Origin: Deltaproteobacteria bacterium
GTDB taxonomy: Bacteria > Desulfobacterota > Anaeroferrophillalia > Anaeroferrophillales > Tharpellaceae
Assembly (NCBI GenBank): GCA_030595135.1
Contig: JAUVDU010000136.1
Span: 1 to 5,545 of the forward strand
Direction of reading: 5' to 3'
DNA: 5,545 nt
The notes below the pieces were generated by a model. That model was given only the letters and a program-made list of their open reading frames with translations, did no database searches and was not told the DNA's origin. Shown piece after piece: positions 1 through 5,545 of the stretch. Made by a program: the position numbers and the translations under genes. Positions within the stretch are counted from its first letter, which is position 1, and each line of letters opens with the position of its first letter.

Positions 1-178
1 AAAACACCTGCCTTTTCCAAACCATACCTAGATATCTAAAGGAACCCGCCCCACTATGTTGAACAGCCACTTTTTTAAAAATTTTAAAATGATGATCGCT
101 TTTTAATAATTTTTTAGAAATATCACTGTCTTCAAACCATAAGAAAAAACGCTCATCCCAAGCGCCTAAATTAAAAAA
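1..178 (-). pseudogene. C-terminal fragment of a family 2 (rhamnosyltransferase-like) glycosyltransferase
   Basis: From about residue 95 of the chimeric frame the translation reads LGAWDERFFLWFEDSD, then a basic helix, then VAVQHSGAGSFR and a KRQ run at the window edge. The G-x-DERFFLWFED-D block followed about 25 residues later by a conserved His and a G-x-S motif is the usual C-terminal part of GT2 enzymes that add sugars to O-antigen or other surface polysaccharides. The acidic pair in FED-D (Asp110, Asp112 of the chimera) fits the acceptor/catalytic region of that family. The nucleotide-sugar-binding N-terminal domain with its DxD motif is absent, so this piece alone is not an enzyme. By hand count G+C is about 32% over 1-180, against about 43% over 181-457, which fits a different origin. 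The end of the gene is outside the window. Confidence 0.65.
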
Positions 179-457
179 TTTAGCTTTATTGCGCTGAAGA
201 TGGCCGATAAAATGCCATTTAAAGGGCAGATTCTTGGATTTAGCCAATTCTATCTTGGTCAAACAATCCTGCATATAGTTTTCGCCGAAATGCAACTGTC
301 CGGCAGTATAAGCTTCTTCCAGACGCGAAAATGGAAAAGTTTTGCTGACGGCTATCAACGTGACATCATCTATAGAACGACCAGAACGAAGGCATGCTGC
401 AGCTATACGGTTTCGGACATCGGAGAGACGCTGTTGGAAAGTGGATTTATTAGTCAT
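1..457 (-). CDS. Chimeric partial ORF: YggS-type PLP protein N-terminus joined in frame to a glycosyltransferase C-terminus
   Basis: The frame opens at ATG 457-455 and stays open to the window edge (152 residues seen, no stop). Residues 1 to about 94 match the start of the YggS/PROSC family, which binds pyridoxal 5'-phosphate and helps control cellular PLP levels. They include the helical start, VSKT with the expected PLP lysine (Lys39), HFGEN at 56-60 and the WHFIGHLQRNK motif at 81-91. A YggS protein is normally about 220-230 residues and would continue through the rest of the TIM barrel. Here the frame instead continues from about residue 95 with a sequence typical of a family 2 glycosyltransferase end (separate entry). 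The YggS part therefore lacks more than half of its fold and is unlikely to work. The start has no clear Shine-Dalgarno. The gene lies 66 bp after maf on the same strand. The YggS identity of the first 94 residues is secure. Whether the fusion exists in the living genome is not. Confidence 0.75.
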   Translation of the reverse strand, partial: MTNKSTFQQRLSDVRNRIAAACLRSGRSIDDVTLIAVSKTFPFSRLEEAYTAGQLHFGENYMQDCLTKIELAKSKNLPFKWHFIGHLQRNKAKFFNLGAWDERFFLWFEDSDISKKLLKSDHHFKIFKKVAVQHSGAGSFRYLGMVWKRQVF

Positions 458-474
458 ATTATTGTAATAGAAAG

Positions 475-502
475 CTTATACAATTATTTTATTGAACCAC
501 AA
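475..502 (-). promoter_or_regulatory. Possible sigma70-type promoter before the yggS-like ORF
   Basis: On the minus strand TTGTGG (502-497) is separated by 16 bp from TATAAG (480-475), which would start transcription about 10 nt before the ATG at 457. Both boxes are imperfect and the region is AT-rich, so chance matches are likely. The -35 box also overlaps the 10-bp repeat array. Confidence 0.22.
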
Positions 503-527
503 ATAAACACAAATTTACACAAATTAT
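498..527. repeat. Short tandem array, three 10-bp units with core CACAAAT
   Basis: CACAAAT occurs at 498-504, 508-514 and 518-524, exactly 10 bp apart, with AT-only bases between. The array fills part of the maf-yggS gap, and its last unit runs into the maf stop codon (526-524). Arrays of this style (CACA-containing units of 10-12 bp) are familiar from intergenic regions of many environmental proteobacterial genomes. No function is evident here. Confidence 0.6.
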
Positions 528-1114
528 TTTAGAGCAATTATATGACTCTCTAAAAGCCGGGTCATAACGAGGTGTAAAGGGAGACCAATTACTGTCGTCG
601 GTGACCCCTCAATGGCCTCAACAAAAGCTCCACCAACACCCTGTACGGCATACGAGCCAGATTTATCGAGCGGTTCTCCCTCGGCAACATATGCGGCAAT
701 AACGTCGTCGTTAAAAGCGGCGATTTTTACGCGGCTGGAATCATACTGAGTAATTGTTTTTGCTTTCACCTGATGATGCAAAGTAAATGCGGTAAAAACC
801 TGATGCCAGCGCCCGGCAATTCGGCCAAGCATGCGACAGGCATCATCCACATCGTCAGGTTTTCCCAGAATTTCACCATTAATGACAACAATCGTATCGG
901 CGGCAAGAATCCAACTATCGGAATGATCTGCGGCAACAGCTAAGGCTTTCTCCTGAGCCATACGAACAACAAAATCGACCGCCTTCTCATTCGGCAGTTG
1001 CACCTCTTCGATGTCGGCACTGGCCAGGGAAAATTCAATTCCCATCTGGGTTAAAAGTTTCCGCCGGCGCGGCGATTGTGAAGCCAAAACCAAGGGGGCG
1101 ATAGTTTTATACAA
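524..1114 (-). CDS. maf: Maf family nucleotide pyrophosphatase (YhdE-like dTTP/UTP type)
   Basis: This cytosolic enzyme hydrolyses nucleoside triphosphates to the monophosphate and pyrophosphate. The YhdE branch acts on dTTP, UTP and modified pyrimidine nucleotides. The 196-residue length is typical. Visible motifs are LASQSPRRR at 10-18 (substrate phosphate binding), AADTIVV at 71-77 with the likely catalytic Asp73, GKPDD at 84-88, GRWHQV at 101-106 and DKSGSYAVQG at 150-159. The Y-x-(I/V)-Q-G form points to the dTTP/UTP branch rather than the m7GTP-preferring YceF branch. GLPL at 177-180 closes the fold. The start is TTG (1114-1112), six bases after an AGGAAGG Shine-Dalgarno, with no better Met upstream of LASQSPRR. 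The gene overlaps the lgt stop by 8 bases, which suggests translational coupling. The branch assignment is inferred from motif form only. Confidence 0.93.
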   Translation of the reverse strand: MYKTIAPLVLASQSPRRRKLLTQMGIEFSLASADIEEVQLPNEKAVDFVVRMAQEKALAVAADHSDSWILAADTIVVINGEILGKPDDVDDACRMLGRIAGRWHQVFTAFTLHHQVKAKTITQYDSSRVKIAAFNDDVIAAYVAEGEPLDKSGSYAVQGVGGAFVEAIEGSPTTVIGLPLHLVMTRLLESHIIALK

Positions 1115-1867
1115 GATGATCCTTCCTGACTTTAAAAAACCAAAGTAGAATGCCAGTTATTACGAGACCGATACTAATCCATTGCGAAGTAGAAAATCCG
1201 TCAAGAAAACCGCGAGGATCACCACGCCAGAATTCGACAATAAAACGTAAAGTCCCATAAAGGAGAAGATAACCAACAACCAAGGCACCACGCCTGCTAG
1301 ATCGGCGAGAGATAATCACTAAAACAGAGAAGATGAAGAAATTCGCCAACCCGTGATAGATTTGAGTCGGATGCAGAGCCTGGTGTAAAGGGGCGTGACT
1401 TAGGGGATTATTGAAAGTTATTGCTATCCCTAAATCACACGGTTTACCATAACAACAACCAGCAGACAAACAACCCATGCGGCCTACGGCCTGGGCTAAC
1501 ACCAAAGCCGGTGTCCCGACATCAAGAATCTCAAGCATCGGTTTTTGCCAGCGACGTATGCGCCAGATAAAGACCGGTACGGCGAAGAGAAAACCACCGT
1601 AAAAAACCAGCCCGCCCTCCCAAAGACGTAATGCAGCTGAAGGATCTTGACGAAAATATGAAAATTGAGGGCAACATAAAAAAACCGCGCCCCAACCAGA
1701 GCCGCAACCACTACATAAAAAAAGAGATCATGAAAAATTTCGGGATCGAGGCCACGCCGCTGGCTTTCCTTATGCGTCCAGGTCAGAGCCAGCAAAAAAC
1801 CCAAGGCAACAAAAAAACCGTACGTATGAAGGGTCAGCGGGCCGAGTTTTAGAAGGATCGGATACAT
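1107..1867 (-). pseudogene. lgt: Prolipoprotein diacylglyceryl transferase, split by a one-base deletion
   Basis: Lgt is an inner-membrane enzyme that moves diacylglycerol from phosphatidylglycerol to the lipobox cysteine of prolipoproteins, the first step of lipoprotein maturation. The 5' part (from ATG 1867) gives residues 1-73, with GPLTLHTYGFFVALGF and LVGARFFYV. It then drifts to nonsense and stops at 1496. The proper continuation, DPSAALRLWEGGLVFYGG, lies one frame over. Adding one base at 1647-1648 (GTC AA? GAT, so Val-Lys-Asp) gives an uninterrupted 253-residue protein, close to the usual 250-290. Downstream come the family signature GRMGCLSAGCCYG with its key Arg, then HPTQIYHG and LRFIVEFWRGD. 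Multiple hydrophobic segments are present throughout. An in-frame ATG at 1538 could give a 143-residue C-terminal piece, but it would lack the N-terminal catalytic elements. Since lgt is essential in most Gram-negatives and the rest is well conserved, a sequencing error is as likely as a real mutation. It starts 7 bp after lspA. Confidence 0.9.
1115..1127 (-). promoter_or_regulatory. Shine-Dalgarno that fixes the TTG start of maf
   Basis: On the minus strand AGGAAGG (1127-1121) is followed by six bases and then TTG at 1114-1112. No ATG or GTG competes at this spacing. The site lies inside the last codons of lgt. Confidence 0.75.
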
Positions 1868-1874
1868 TGAGAAT

Positions 1875-2438
1875 TTACTGTCTCTTAATACTTAAAAGCG
1901 CATCAAACAGTAGAAGGGTAACGCCAATGCTGATCGCACAATCAGCAACATTAAAGGCGGGCCAATGATAGCCTTGCCAGTAAAAATCAAGAAAATCGAC
2001 AACTTTTTGAAAACGCCAGCGGTCAATCATATTACCAAAAGCCCCGCCAACCACCAAAGCCAGACCAAAACGGGCAGCTAACTGCAAACTTTTTTCATAA
2101 AAATAGTAAAAGATGACCAATGCAACCGTTATGCCGGAGAGGGAAAGCAGCAGGTATGCCTTTATTGAACTCTCAATCCCGCTGAAAACCCCGAAAGCAA
2201 CCCCGGAGTTCATGACCAACGTCAACGAAAAGAAGCCATCAATGATCTTCTTGGGATAAACCGGAGAAAGGAGCTGTAATGCCAGCGCCTTAGTCCACAG
2301 ATCTAAGGCCAGAACAATGGCAACAACAAAAGCTAATAAAAATAATTTATACTTACAAGAATCTCCTCTAAAAAAAGAAAGGCGCTTGTCCTGCAGAGGC
2401 GCAGAGGCGCAGAGATTATTCTTCGAGTTGATTGACAC
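1875..2438 (-). CDS. lspA: Lipoprotein signal peptidase (signal peptidase II)
   Basis: LspA is an inner-membrane aspartic peptidase that removes the signal peptide from diacylglyceryl-modified prolipoproteins, the step after Lgt. The core has the first membrane segment at about 31-48 ending in DLWTK, NSGVAFGVF at 77-85, a second and third membrane segment at about 93-113 and 122-134, GGAFGNMIDR at 131-140, VVDFLDF at 146-152 and AFNVADCAI at 161-169, then a last membrane segment. Asp139, Asp148 and Asp166 are the conserved acidic residues, two of which form the catalytic pair. The stated start, GTG 2438-2436, is the only in-frame candidate after the TAA at 2447-2445. It gives an odd 30-residue leader, part of which is encoded by an 8-bp repeat. 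A true start near 2355, just before KYKLFLL, is more natural (about 160 residues). It would need one inserted base. Function is secure and the start is not. Confidence 0.92.
   Translation of the reverse strand: MSINSKNNLCASAPLQDKRLSFFRGDSCKYKLFLLAFVVAIVLALDLWTKALALQLLSPVYPKKIIDGFFSLTLVMNSGVAFGVFSGIESSIKAYLLLSLSGITVALVIFYYFYEKSLQLAARFGLALVVGGAFGNMIDRWRFQKVVDFLDFYWQGYHWPAFNVADCAISIGVTLLLFDALLSIKRQ
2363..2369 (-). promoter_or_regulatory. Strong Shine-Dalgarno inside the annotated 5' end of lspA
   Basis: The minus strand reads AGAGGAG (2369-2363), the best ribosome site near lspA. The bases that follow, ATTCTTGTAAG, contain no in-frame ATG, GTG or TTG, and the out-of-frame TTG is followed at once by TAA. 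One extra G (TTGTGAAG) would make an in-frame GTG six bases after the GGAG. This suggests the real start lies here and a base has been lost. That is an inference. Confidence 0.45.
2393..2416. repeat. Short tandem array, three 8-bp units GCAGAGGC
   Basis: GCAGAGGC occurs at 2393-2400 and 2401-2408, followed by GCAGAGAT at 2409-2416. In the lspA frame the array encodes the unlikely stretch LCASAPLQ. This looks like the GCAGAG-type intergenic repeats known from many environmental bacterial genomes. Its presence argues that this stretch is leader DNA rather than coding sequence. Confidence 0.65.
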
Positions 2439-2443
2439 AGCGA

Positions 2444-2449
2444 ATTATA
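2444..2449 (-). promoter_or_regulatory. Candidate -10 box for an internal lspA promoter
   Basis: A perfect TATAAT lies in the 32-bp gap between argG and lspA. No good -35 box sits 16-18 bp upstream (that region reads AATGAA around the argG stop). A transcript from it would begin near 2437, at or beyond the GTG at 2438, so this promoter and the GTG start can hardly both be right. The AT-rich context lowers confidence. Confidence 0.3.
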
Positions 2450-2470
2450 CCTTTTATAAGAAGTGTTTCA

Positions 2471-3673
2471 TTATTTCTTCAAAACCGCCCGAGCTTTCAA
2501 ACGTAGAGCCTGGAGACGAATAAAGCCCTCGGCGTCATACTGATCATAGACCATATCTTCTTCAAAAGTTGCCATTTCCGGCTGATAAAGTGAGACCTCC
2601 GACTTACGACCAACCACCATGCAATTTCCTTTATAAAGTTTAAGTCTAACCGTACCGCTGACGTTCTCTTGGGTTTTATCAACCAACGCCTGTAGAGCTT
2701 CGCGTTCCGGAGCAAACCAAAAACCATTATAGACCATGCGTGCATATTCAGGGATCAAGGAATCACGAAGATGCATTTCATCACGATCCATCGTCAAAGA
2801 TTCAACCGCACGCCGGGCCGTAAGGAGAATAGTCCCGCCTGGAGTTTCATAAACACCCCGCGATTTCATGCCGACAAACCGATTTTCAACCATATCGACC
2901 CGGCCAATACCATTAGCTCCGCCCAGTTCATTAAGACGGGTCAAAAGAGCCGCCGGCCCCAACTTGACACCATCAATGGCAACCGGATCCCCTTTAACAA
3001 AATCAATTTCACAATAGGTCGCCTTGTCGGGAGCTTTTTCCGGTGAAACTGAAAGCTGAAACATATCCTCATCAGGCTCATACCAAGGGTCTTCTAAAAC
3101 CCCACCTTCAAAACTGATATGGAGAAGATTGCGGTCGGAACTATAAGGTTTATCTTTAGAGACCGGAATCTGAATATTATGTTTTTTAGCATAATCGATC
3201 AGTTTCTCACGCGAATTCAGCCCCCAATCACTACGCCAGGGGGCAATCACTTTGATCTTGGGCTCGAGGCCATAGAAGGTCAACTCAAAACGAACCTGGT
3301 CGTTGCCTTTTCCGGTAGCTCCATGGGCCACGGCATCAGCTCCTTCAAGACGAGCAATCTCAATCTGGCGCTTGGCAATCAGAGGACGAGCGATAGAGGT
3401 TCCCAAAAGGTAAACCCCTTCATAGATTGCATTAGCCCTAAACATGGGAAAGACAAAATCACGAACAAACTCTTCACGCAGATCGTCGACATAAATTTTT
3501 GAGGCTCCAGTCGCCAGAGCTTTCTCTTTAATCCCGTCAAGCTCCCGCCCCAAACCGACATCGGCGGCAAAGGCGATCACCTCGCAATTATACTCTTCCT
3601 TCAACCAAGTCAAAATAACCGACGTATCAAGACCACCCGAATAGGCGAGAACAATTTTTTTGATTTCACTCAT
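2471..3673 (-). CDS. argG: Argininosuccinate synthase
   Basis: This cytosolic enzyme joins citrulline and aspartate using ATP to give argininosuccinate, the next-to-last step of arginine synthesis. The 400-residue length matches the short bacterial class. The N-terminal ATP pyrophosphatase loop is AYSGGLDTS at 10-18. GTSIARP is at 91-97, [14 protein letters not shown] (citrulline/aspartate and nucleotide site) at 117-130, and [12 protein letters not shown] at 180-191. The C-terminal synthetase domain and its oligomerisation tail are complete. Residues 38-44 read DVGLGRE, where I recall DVGQGEE in close relatives; this is a possible Gln-to-Leu change. Start ATG 3673-3671 overlaps the argF stop as ATGA, with a GAGGAA ribosome site a few bases upstream inside argF, so translation is probably coupled. 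The argH gene that often follows is not here; lspA follows instead, 32 bp on. Confidence 0.97.
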   Translation of the reverse strand: MSEIKKIVLAYSGGLDTSVILTWLKEEYNCEVIAFAADVGLGRELDGIKEKALATGASKIYVDDLREEFVRDFVFPMFRANAIYEGVYLLGTSIARPLIAKRQIEIARLEGADAVAHGATGKGNDQVRFELTFYGLEPKIKVIAPWRSDWGLNSREKLIDYAKKHNIQIPVSKDKPYSSDRNLLHISFEGGVLEDPWYEPDEDMFQLSVSPEKAPDKATYCEIDFVKGDPVAIDGVKLGPAALLTRLNELGGANGIGRVDMVENRFVGMKSRGVYETPGGTILLTARRAVESLTMDRDEMHLRDSLIPEYARMVYNGFWFAPEREALQALVDKTQENVSGTVRLKLYKGNCMVVGRKSEVSLYQPEMATFEEDMVYDQYDAEGFIRLQALRLKARAVLKK

Positions 3674-4608
3674 GATTTTTCCTCTTTTTTTAACAACATA
3701 ACCAGCAAAGCTTTCTGCACATGAAGACGATTCTCGGCTTGAGTAAAAATCAGATCCTGATAACGCTCAAAAACCGAAGCTGTAATCTCTTCGCCCCGAT
3801 GGGCCGGCAGACAATGCAGTACCAGCGGTTTTTGACCTGCGATCTGTAGAAGCTCTTCGTTAATCTGATAGCCAGCAAAAACCCGGCGCCGCTCCACCGC
3901 CTCATCTTCCTGGCCCATGCTGGCCCAGACGTCGGTATTTAAAACTGCAGCCCCTTTAGCTGCCTCCAGAGGATCCCGGACAACGGCAACCTGACCACCA
4001 TTATCCGCTTGCTGGTTAACCCGTTCAAGCAGAGTCGTATCAGGTTCATAACCAGGCGGGCAGGCAATCCTTAGATCAAGACCAAAACGTAGGGCGGCAT
4101 TAATCCAGGAGTTGGCCATATTATTGCCGTCGCCGATATAGGCTACCTTAAACCCGGATAGATCAGATAGAGCTAATCCGAGACGCTCCTTGATCGTAAA
4201 AATATCAGTGAGCACCTGACAAGGATGAAGAAAATCAGTAAGTCCGTTGATAACCGGAACCGTGGCATGACGGGCCAGGGTAACGACCTCGCTATGCTCA
4301 AAAGTACGGATCATGATGCCATCAACATAACGGGAAAGAACCCGAGCCGTATCTTCGAGCGGTTCGCCGCGCCCAACCTGAGTATGAGCCGAACTCATAA
4401 AAACCGCCTGCCCGCCGAGCTGAAACATTCCGACCTCAAACGAGACCCGGGTTCGGGTTGACGATTTCTTAAAAATCATGGCCAGGCTTTTACCCGCCAG
4501 GATTTGAGAAAATTTCTCCGGTGCGGCTTTAAGTTCTGTTGCCAAAGTCAGCAGTGATTCCAATTCATCACGCGACCACTGAGCAAGATCAAGAAAGTCT
4601 TTATTCAT
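3670..4608 (-). CDS. argF: Ornithine carbamoyltransferase, anabolic
   Basis: This cytosolic trimeric enzyme makes citrulline from ornithine and carbamoyl phosphate, supplying the substrate of ArgG. The 312 residues are full length. The carbamoyl-phosphate loop is SSTRTR at 49-54. HPCQ is at 128-131 and the domain-linking [12 protein letters not shown] at 157-168. The ornithine-binding DVWASMGQ (SMG loop) is at 226-233 and [10 protein letters not shown], with the active-site cysteine, at 265-274. These motifs separate it from aspartate carbamoyltransferase and from the acetylornithine-specific ArgF' type. ATG 4608-4606 is the natural start for the family. The 20-bp AT-rich gap after argD holds no obvious Shine-Dalgarno, so initiation may depend on ribosomes arriving from argD. 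The stop overlaps the argG start by 4 bases. Confidence 0.97.
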   Translation of the reverse strand: MNKDFLDLAQWSRDELESLLTLATELKAAPEKFSQILAGKSLAMIFKKSSTRTRVSFEVGMFQLGGQAVFMSSAHTQVGRGEPLEDTARVLSRYVDGIMIRTFEHSEVVTLARHATVPVINGLTDFLHPCQVLTDIFTIKERLGLALSDLSGFKVAYIGDGNNMANSWINAALRFGLDLRIACPPGYEPDTTLLERVNQQADNGGQVAVVRDPLEAAKGAAVLNTDVWASMGQEDEAVERRRVFAGYQINEELLQIAGQKPLVLHCLPAHRGEEITASVFERYQDLIFTQAENRLHVQKALLVMLLKKEEKS

Positions 4609-4628
4609 TTTAGTTATTTGATTTGTTT

Positions 4629-5545
4629 TTAGTAAGCTCTGAATACTTCGGTTAAAATCCGGAGTAGAGTCTCAATTTCCGCCTCTTCAATAATCAAGGG
4701 CGGCGTCAGCCGTAAAGTGTTGTCGCCAGCCGAACCGACCAACAATCGCTGCTCAAGGCAAGCACTGACCACTTCACCAACCGGAATCTTTAAATCGATC
4801 CCGACCATGAGGCCAATGCCCCGGATTTCACCAATGATTTCCGGGAATTTTTGCTTGAGCTGCTTTAGTCCCACAAGTAGAAAAGCGCCATTTTTGACAC
4901 TCTTTTCAACAATTTTCTCATCACGCACGGTTTCAATGGTTGCCAGAGCTGCGGCAGAAGCCAAAGGATTGCCGCCAAAAGTCGAACCATGCGTGCCGGG
5001 ACCGAAATGGCGCATCACTCGATCGCTTGCCAACATTGCGCCGATGGGAAAACCATTACCGAGAGCCTTGGCGGCGGTCATGATATCGGGAACGATATTG
5101 CTATGCTGATGGGCAAAAAAGGCCCCGGTACGACCGATGCCGGTTTGAACTTCATCTAAGATCAGCAAAATGCCCCGCTCATCGCAGAGAGCTCGCAAGC
5201 GGGCAAGATAATCAGGTGCCGGCAAAATCACGCCGCCCTCTCCCTGAATCGGTTCTACCAACACCGCACAAGTTTTATCCGTGATTGCTGCGGCCACCGC
5301 CTCAACATCATTAAAAGGTACGTAGTCAAAACCGTCGAGCAGAGGCTGATAACCGGTCTGCACCTTTTTCTGACCGGTCGCCGTGATCGTCGCCATGGTG
5401 CGGCCATGAAAAGAGCGGTGCATCGTAATAATACGCTTAACGCCGGCGCCAAAAACCTCATGTCCATAACGCCGAGCCAGCTTAATCGCAGCCTCATTGG
5501 CCTCGGCTCCGGAGTTACAGAAAAAAACCTTCTCGGCAAAAGTAA
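4629..5545 (-). CDS. argD: Acetylornithine aminotransferase, 5' end outside the window
   Basis: A fold-type I PLP enzyme (class III aminotransferase) that converts N-acetylglutamate semialdehyde to N-acetylornithine with glutamate as amino donor. The frame is open from the window edge (first full codon 5543-5541) for 304 residues, so roughly the first 90-100 residues of a protein of about 400 are missing. Visible are FCNSGAEANEAAIKLAR at the PLP phosphate site, SFHGRT, EPIQGEGG, LILDEVQTGIGRTG with the PLP-ring Asp (codon 5156-5154), and AAKALGNGFPIGA with the Schiff-base Lys (codon 5069-5067). THGSTFGGNPLA then leads into the C-terminal small domain. Internal ATG 5423-5421 is not the start, because conserved sequence continues upstream of it. 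Class III relatives such as succinylornithine or GABA aminotransferases share these motifs; the direct argF-argG neighbours decide for ArgD. Confidence 0.95.
   Translation of the reverse strand, partial: TFAEKVFFCNSGAEANEAAIKLARRYGHEVFGAGVKRIITMHRSFHGRTMATITATGQKKVQTGYQPLLDGFDYVPFNDVEAVAAAITDKTCAVLVEPIQGEGGVILPAPDYLARLRALCDERGILLILDEVQTGIGRTGAFFAHQHSNIVPDIMTAAKALGNGFPIGAMLASDRVMRHFGPGTHGSTFGGNPLASAAALATIETVRDEKIVEKSVKNGAFLLVGLKQLKQKFPEIIGEIRGIGLMVGIDLKIPVGEVVSACLEQRLLVGSAGDNTLRLTPPLIIEEAEIETLLRILTEVFRAY

Noticed and set aside
200..532. 110-codon plus-strand reading frame
   Set aside because: It lies opposite the clear YggS coding frame, has no ribosome site and its translation resembles no family. 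It is an antisense shadow.
1107..1538. A separate 143-residue membrane protein starting at ATG 1538
   Set aside because: It is the C-terminal part of lgt. The same frame encodes conserved Lgt sequence upstream of this ATG, so it is a frameshift product and not its own gene.
2445..2459. TTATA-AAAGG-TATAA inverted repeat after argG as a terminator
   Set aside because: The stem is five A/T pairs with no GC and no following T run, so it is too weak for an intrinsic terminator. It overlaps the better-fitting TATAAT box.
3119..3502. 127-codon plus-strand reading frame
   Set aside because: It is antisense to the argG catalytic region and has no independent support.
4717..5109. 130-codon plus-strand reading frame
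   Set aside because: It is antisense to highly conserved argD sequence. Its Ser/Pro/Arg-rich composition is the usual reverse-complement artefact.
5255..5539. 94-codon minus-strand reading frame at the right edge
   Set aside because: It is out of frame with argD, whose conserved FCNSGAEANEAA sequence occupies the same bases.
1..5545. A new defence, mobile or RNA-based system
   Set aside because: All bases except short gaps (20, 32, 7 and 66 bp) belong to recognised housekeeping genes or the YggS/glycosyltransferase chimera. No integrase, toxin-antitoxin pair, repeat-spacer array or structured long leader is visible.

Overview
The window reads almost entirely on the minus strand. It carries a compact housekeeping cluster of the kind found in Deltaproteobacteria (Desulfobacterota/Desulfuromonadota-like). 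That placement is an inference from three things: the gene set, the Cys-rich form of the Lgt signature, and moderate-to-low GC. It is not proven. Every line of evidence points to a chromosomal biosynthetic region. I see no phage, transposase, CRISPR array, rRNA or tRNA, and no convincing new system.

In transcription order, from the right edge leftward: argD (acetylornithine aminotransferase, 5' end cut by the window edge), argF (ornithine carbamoyltransferase) and argG (argininosuccinate synthase). These three sit 20 bp apart or overlap by 4 bp and form an arginine operon running from N-acetylornithine toward argininosuccinate. Next come lspA (signal peptidase II) and lgt (prolipoprotein diacylglyceryl transferase), the two enzymes that modify and cleave lipoproteins in the inner membrane. 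maf (nucleotide pyrophosphatase) overlaps the end of lgt. At the left is the beginning of a YggS-type PLP-binding protein gene.

Three places do not look intact. First, lgt is split by what looks like a single missing base near 1647-1648; restoring one base gives a complete 253-residue Lgt. Second, lspA has a strong Shine-Dalgarno at 2363-2369 but no in-frame start after it. The only usable in-frame GTG lies about 80 bp upstream, just below a perfect TATAAT and ahead of an 8-bp tandem repeat. Third, the YggS reading frame changes identity after about residue 94 and continues in frame as the C-terminal end of a family 2 glycosyltransferase, with a drop in GC. This is either a real recombination junction or a mis-joined assembly.

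Two short tandem arrays are present: three 10-bp units at the end of maf and three 8-bp units in the lspA leader. There is no gene-free stretch longer than about 70 bp.
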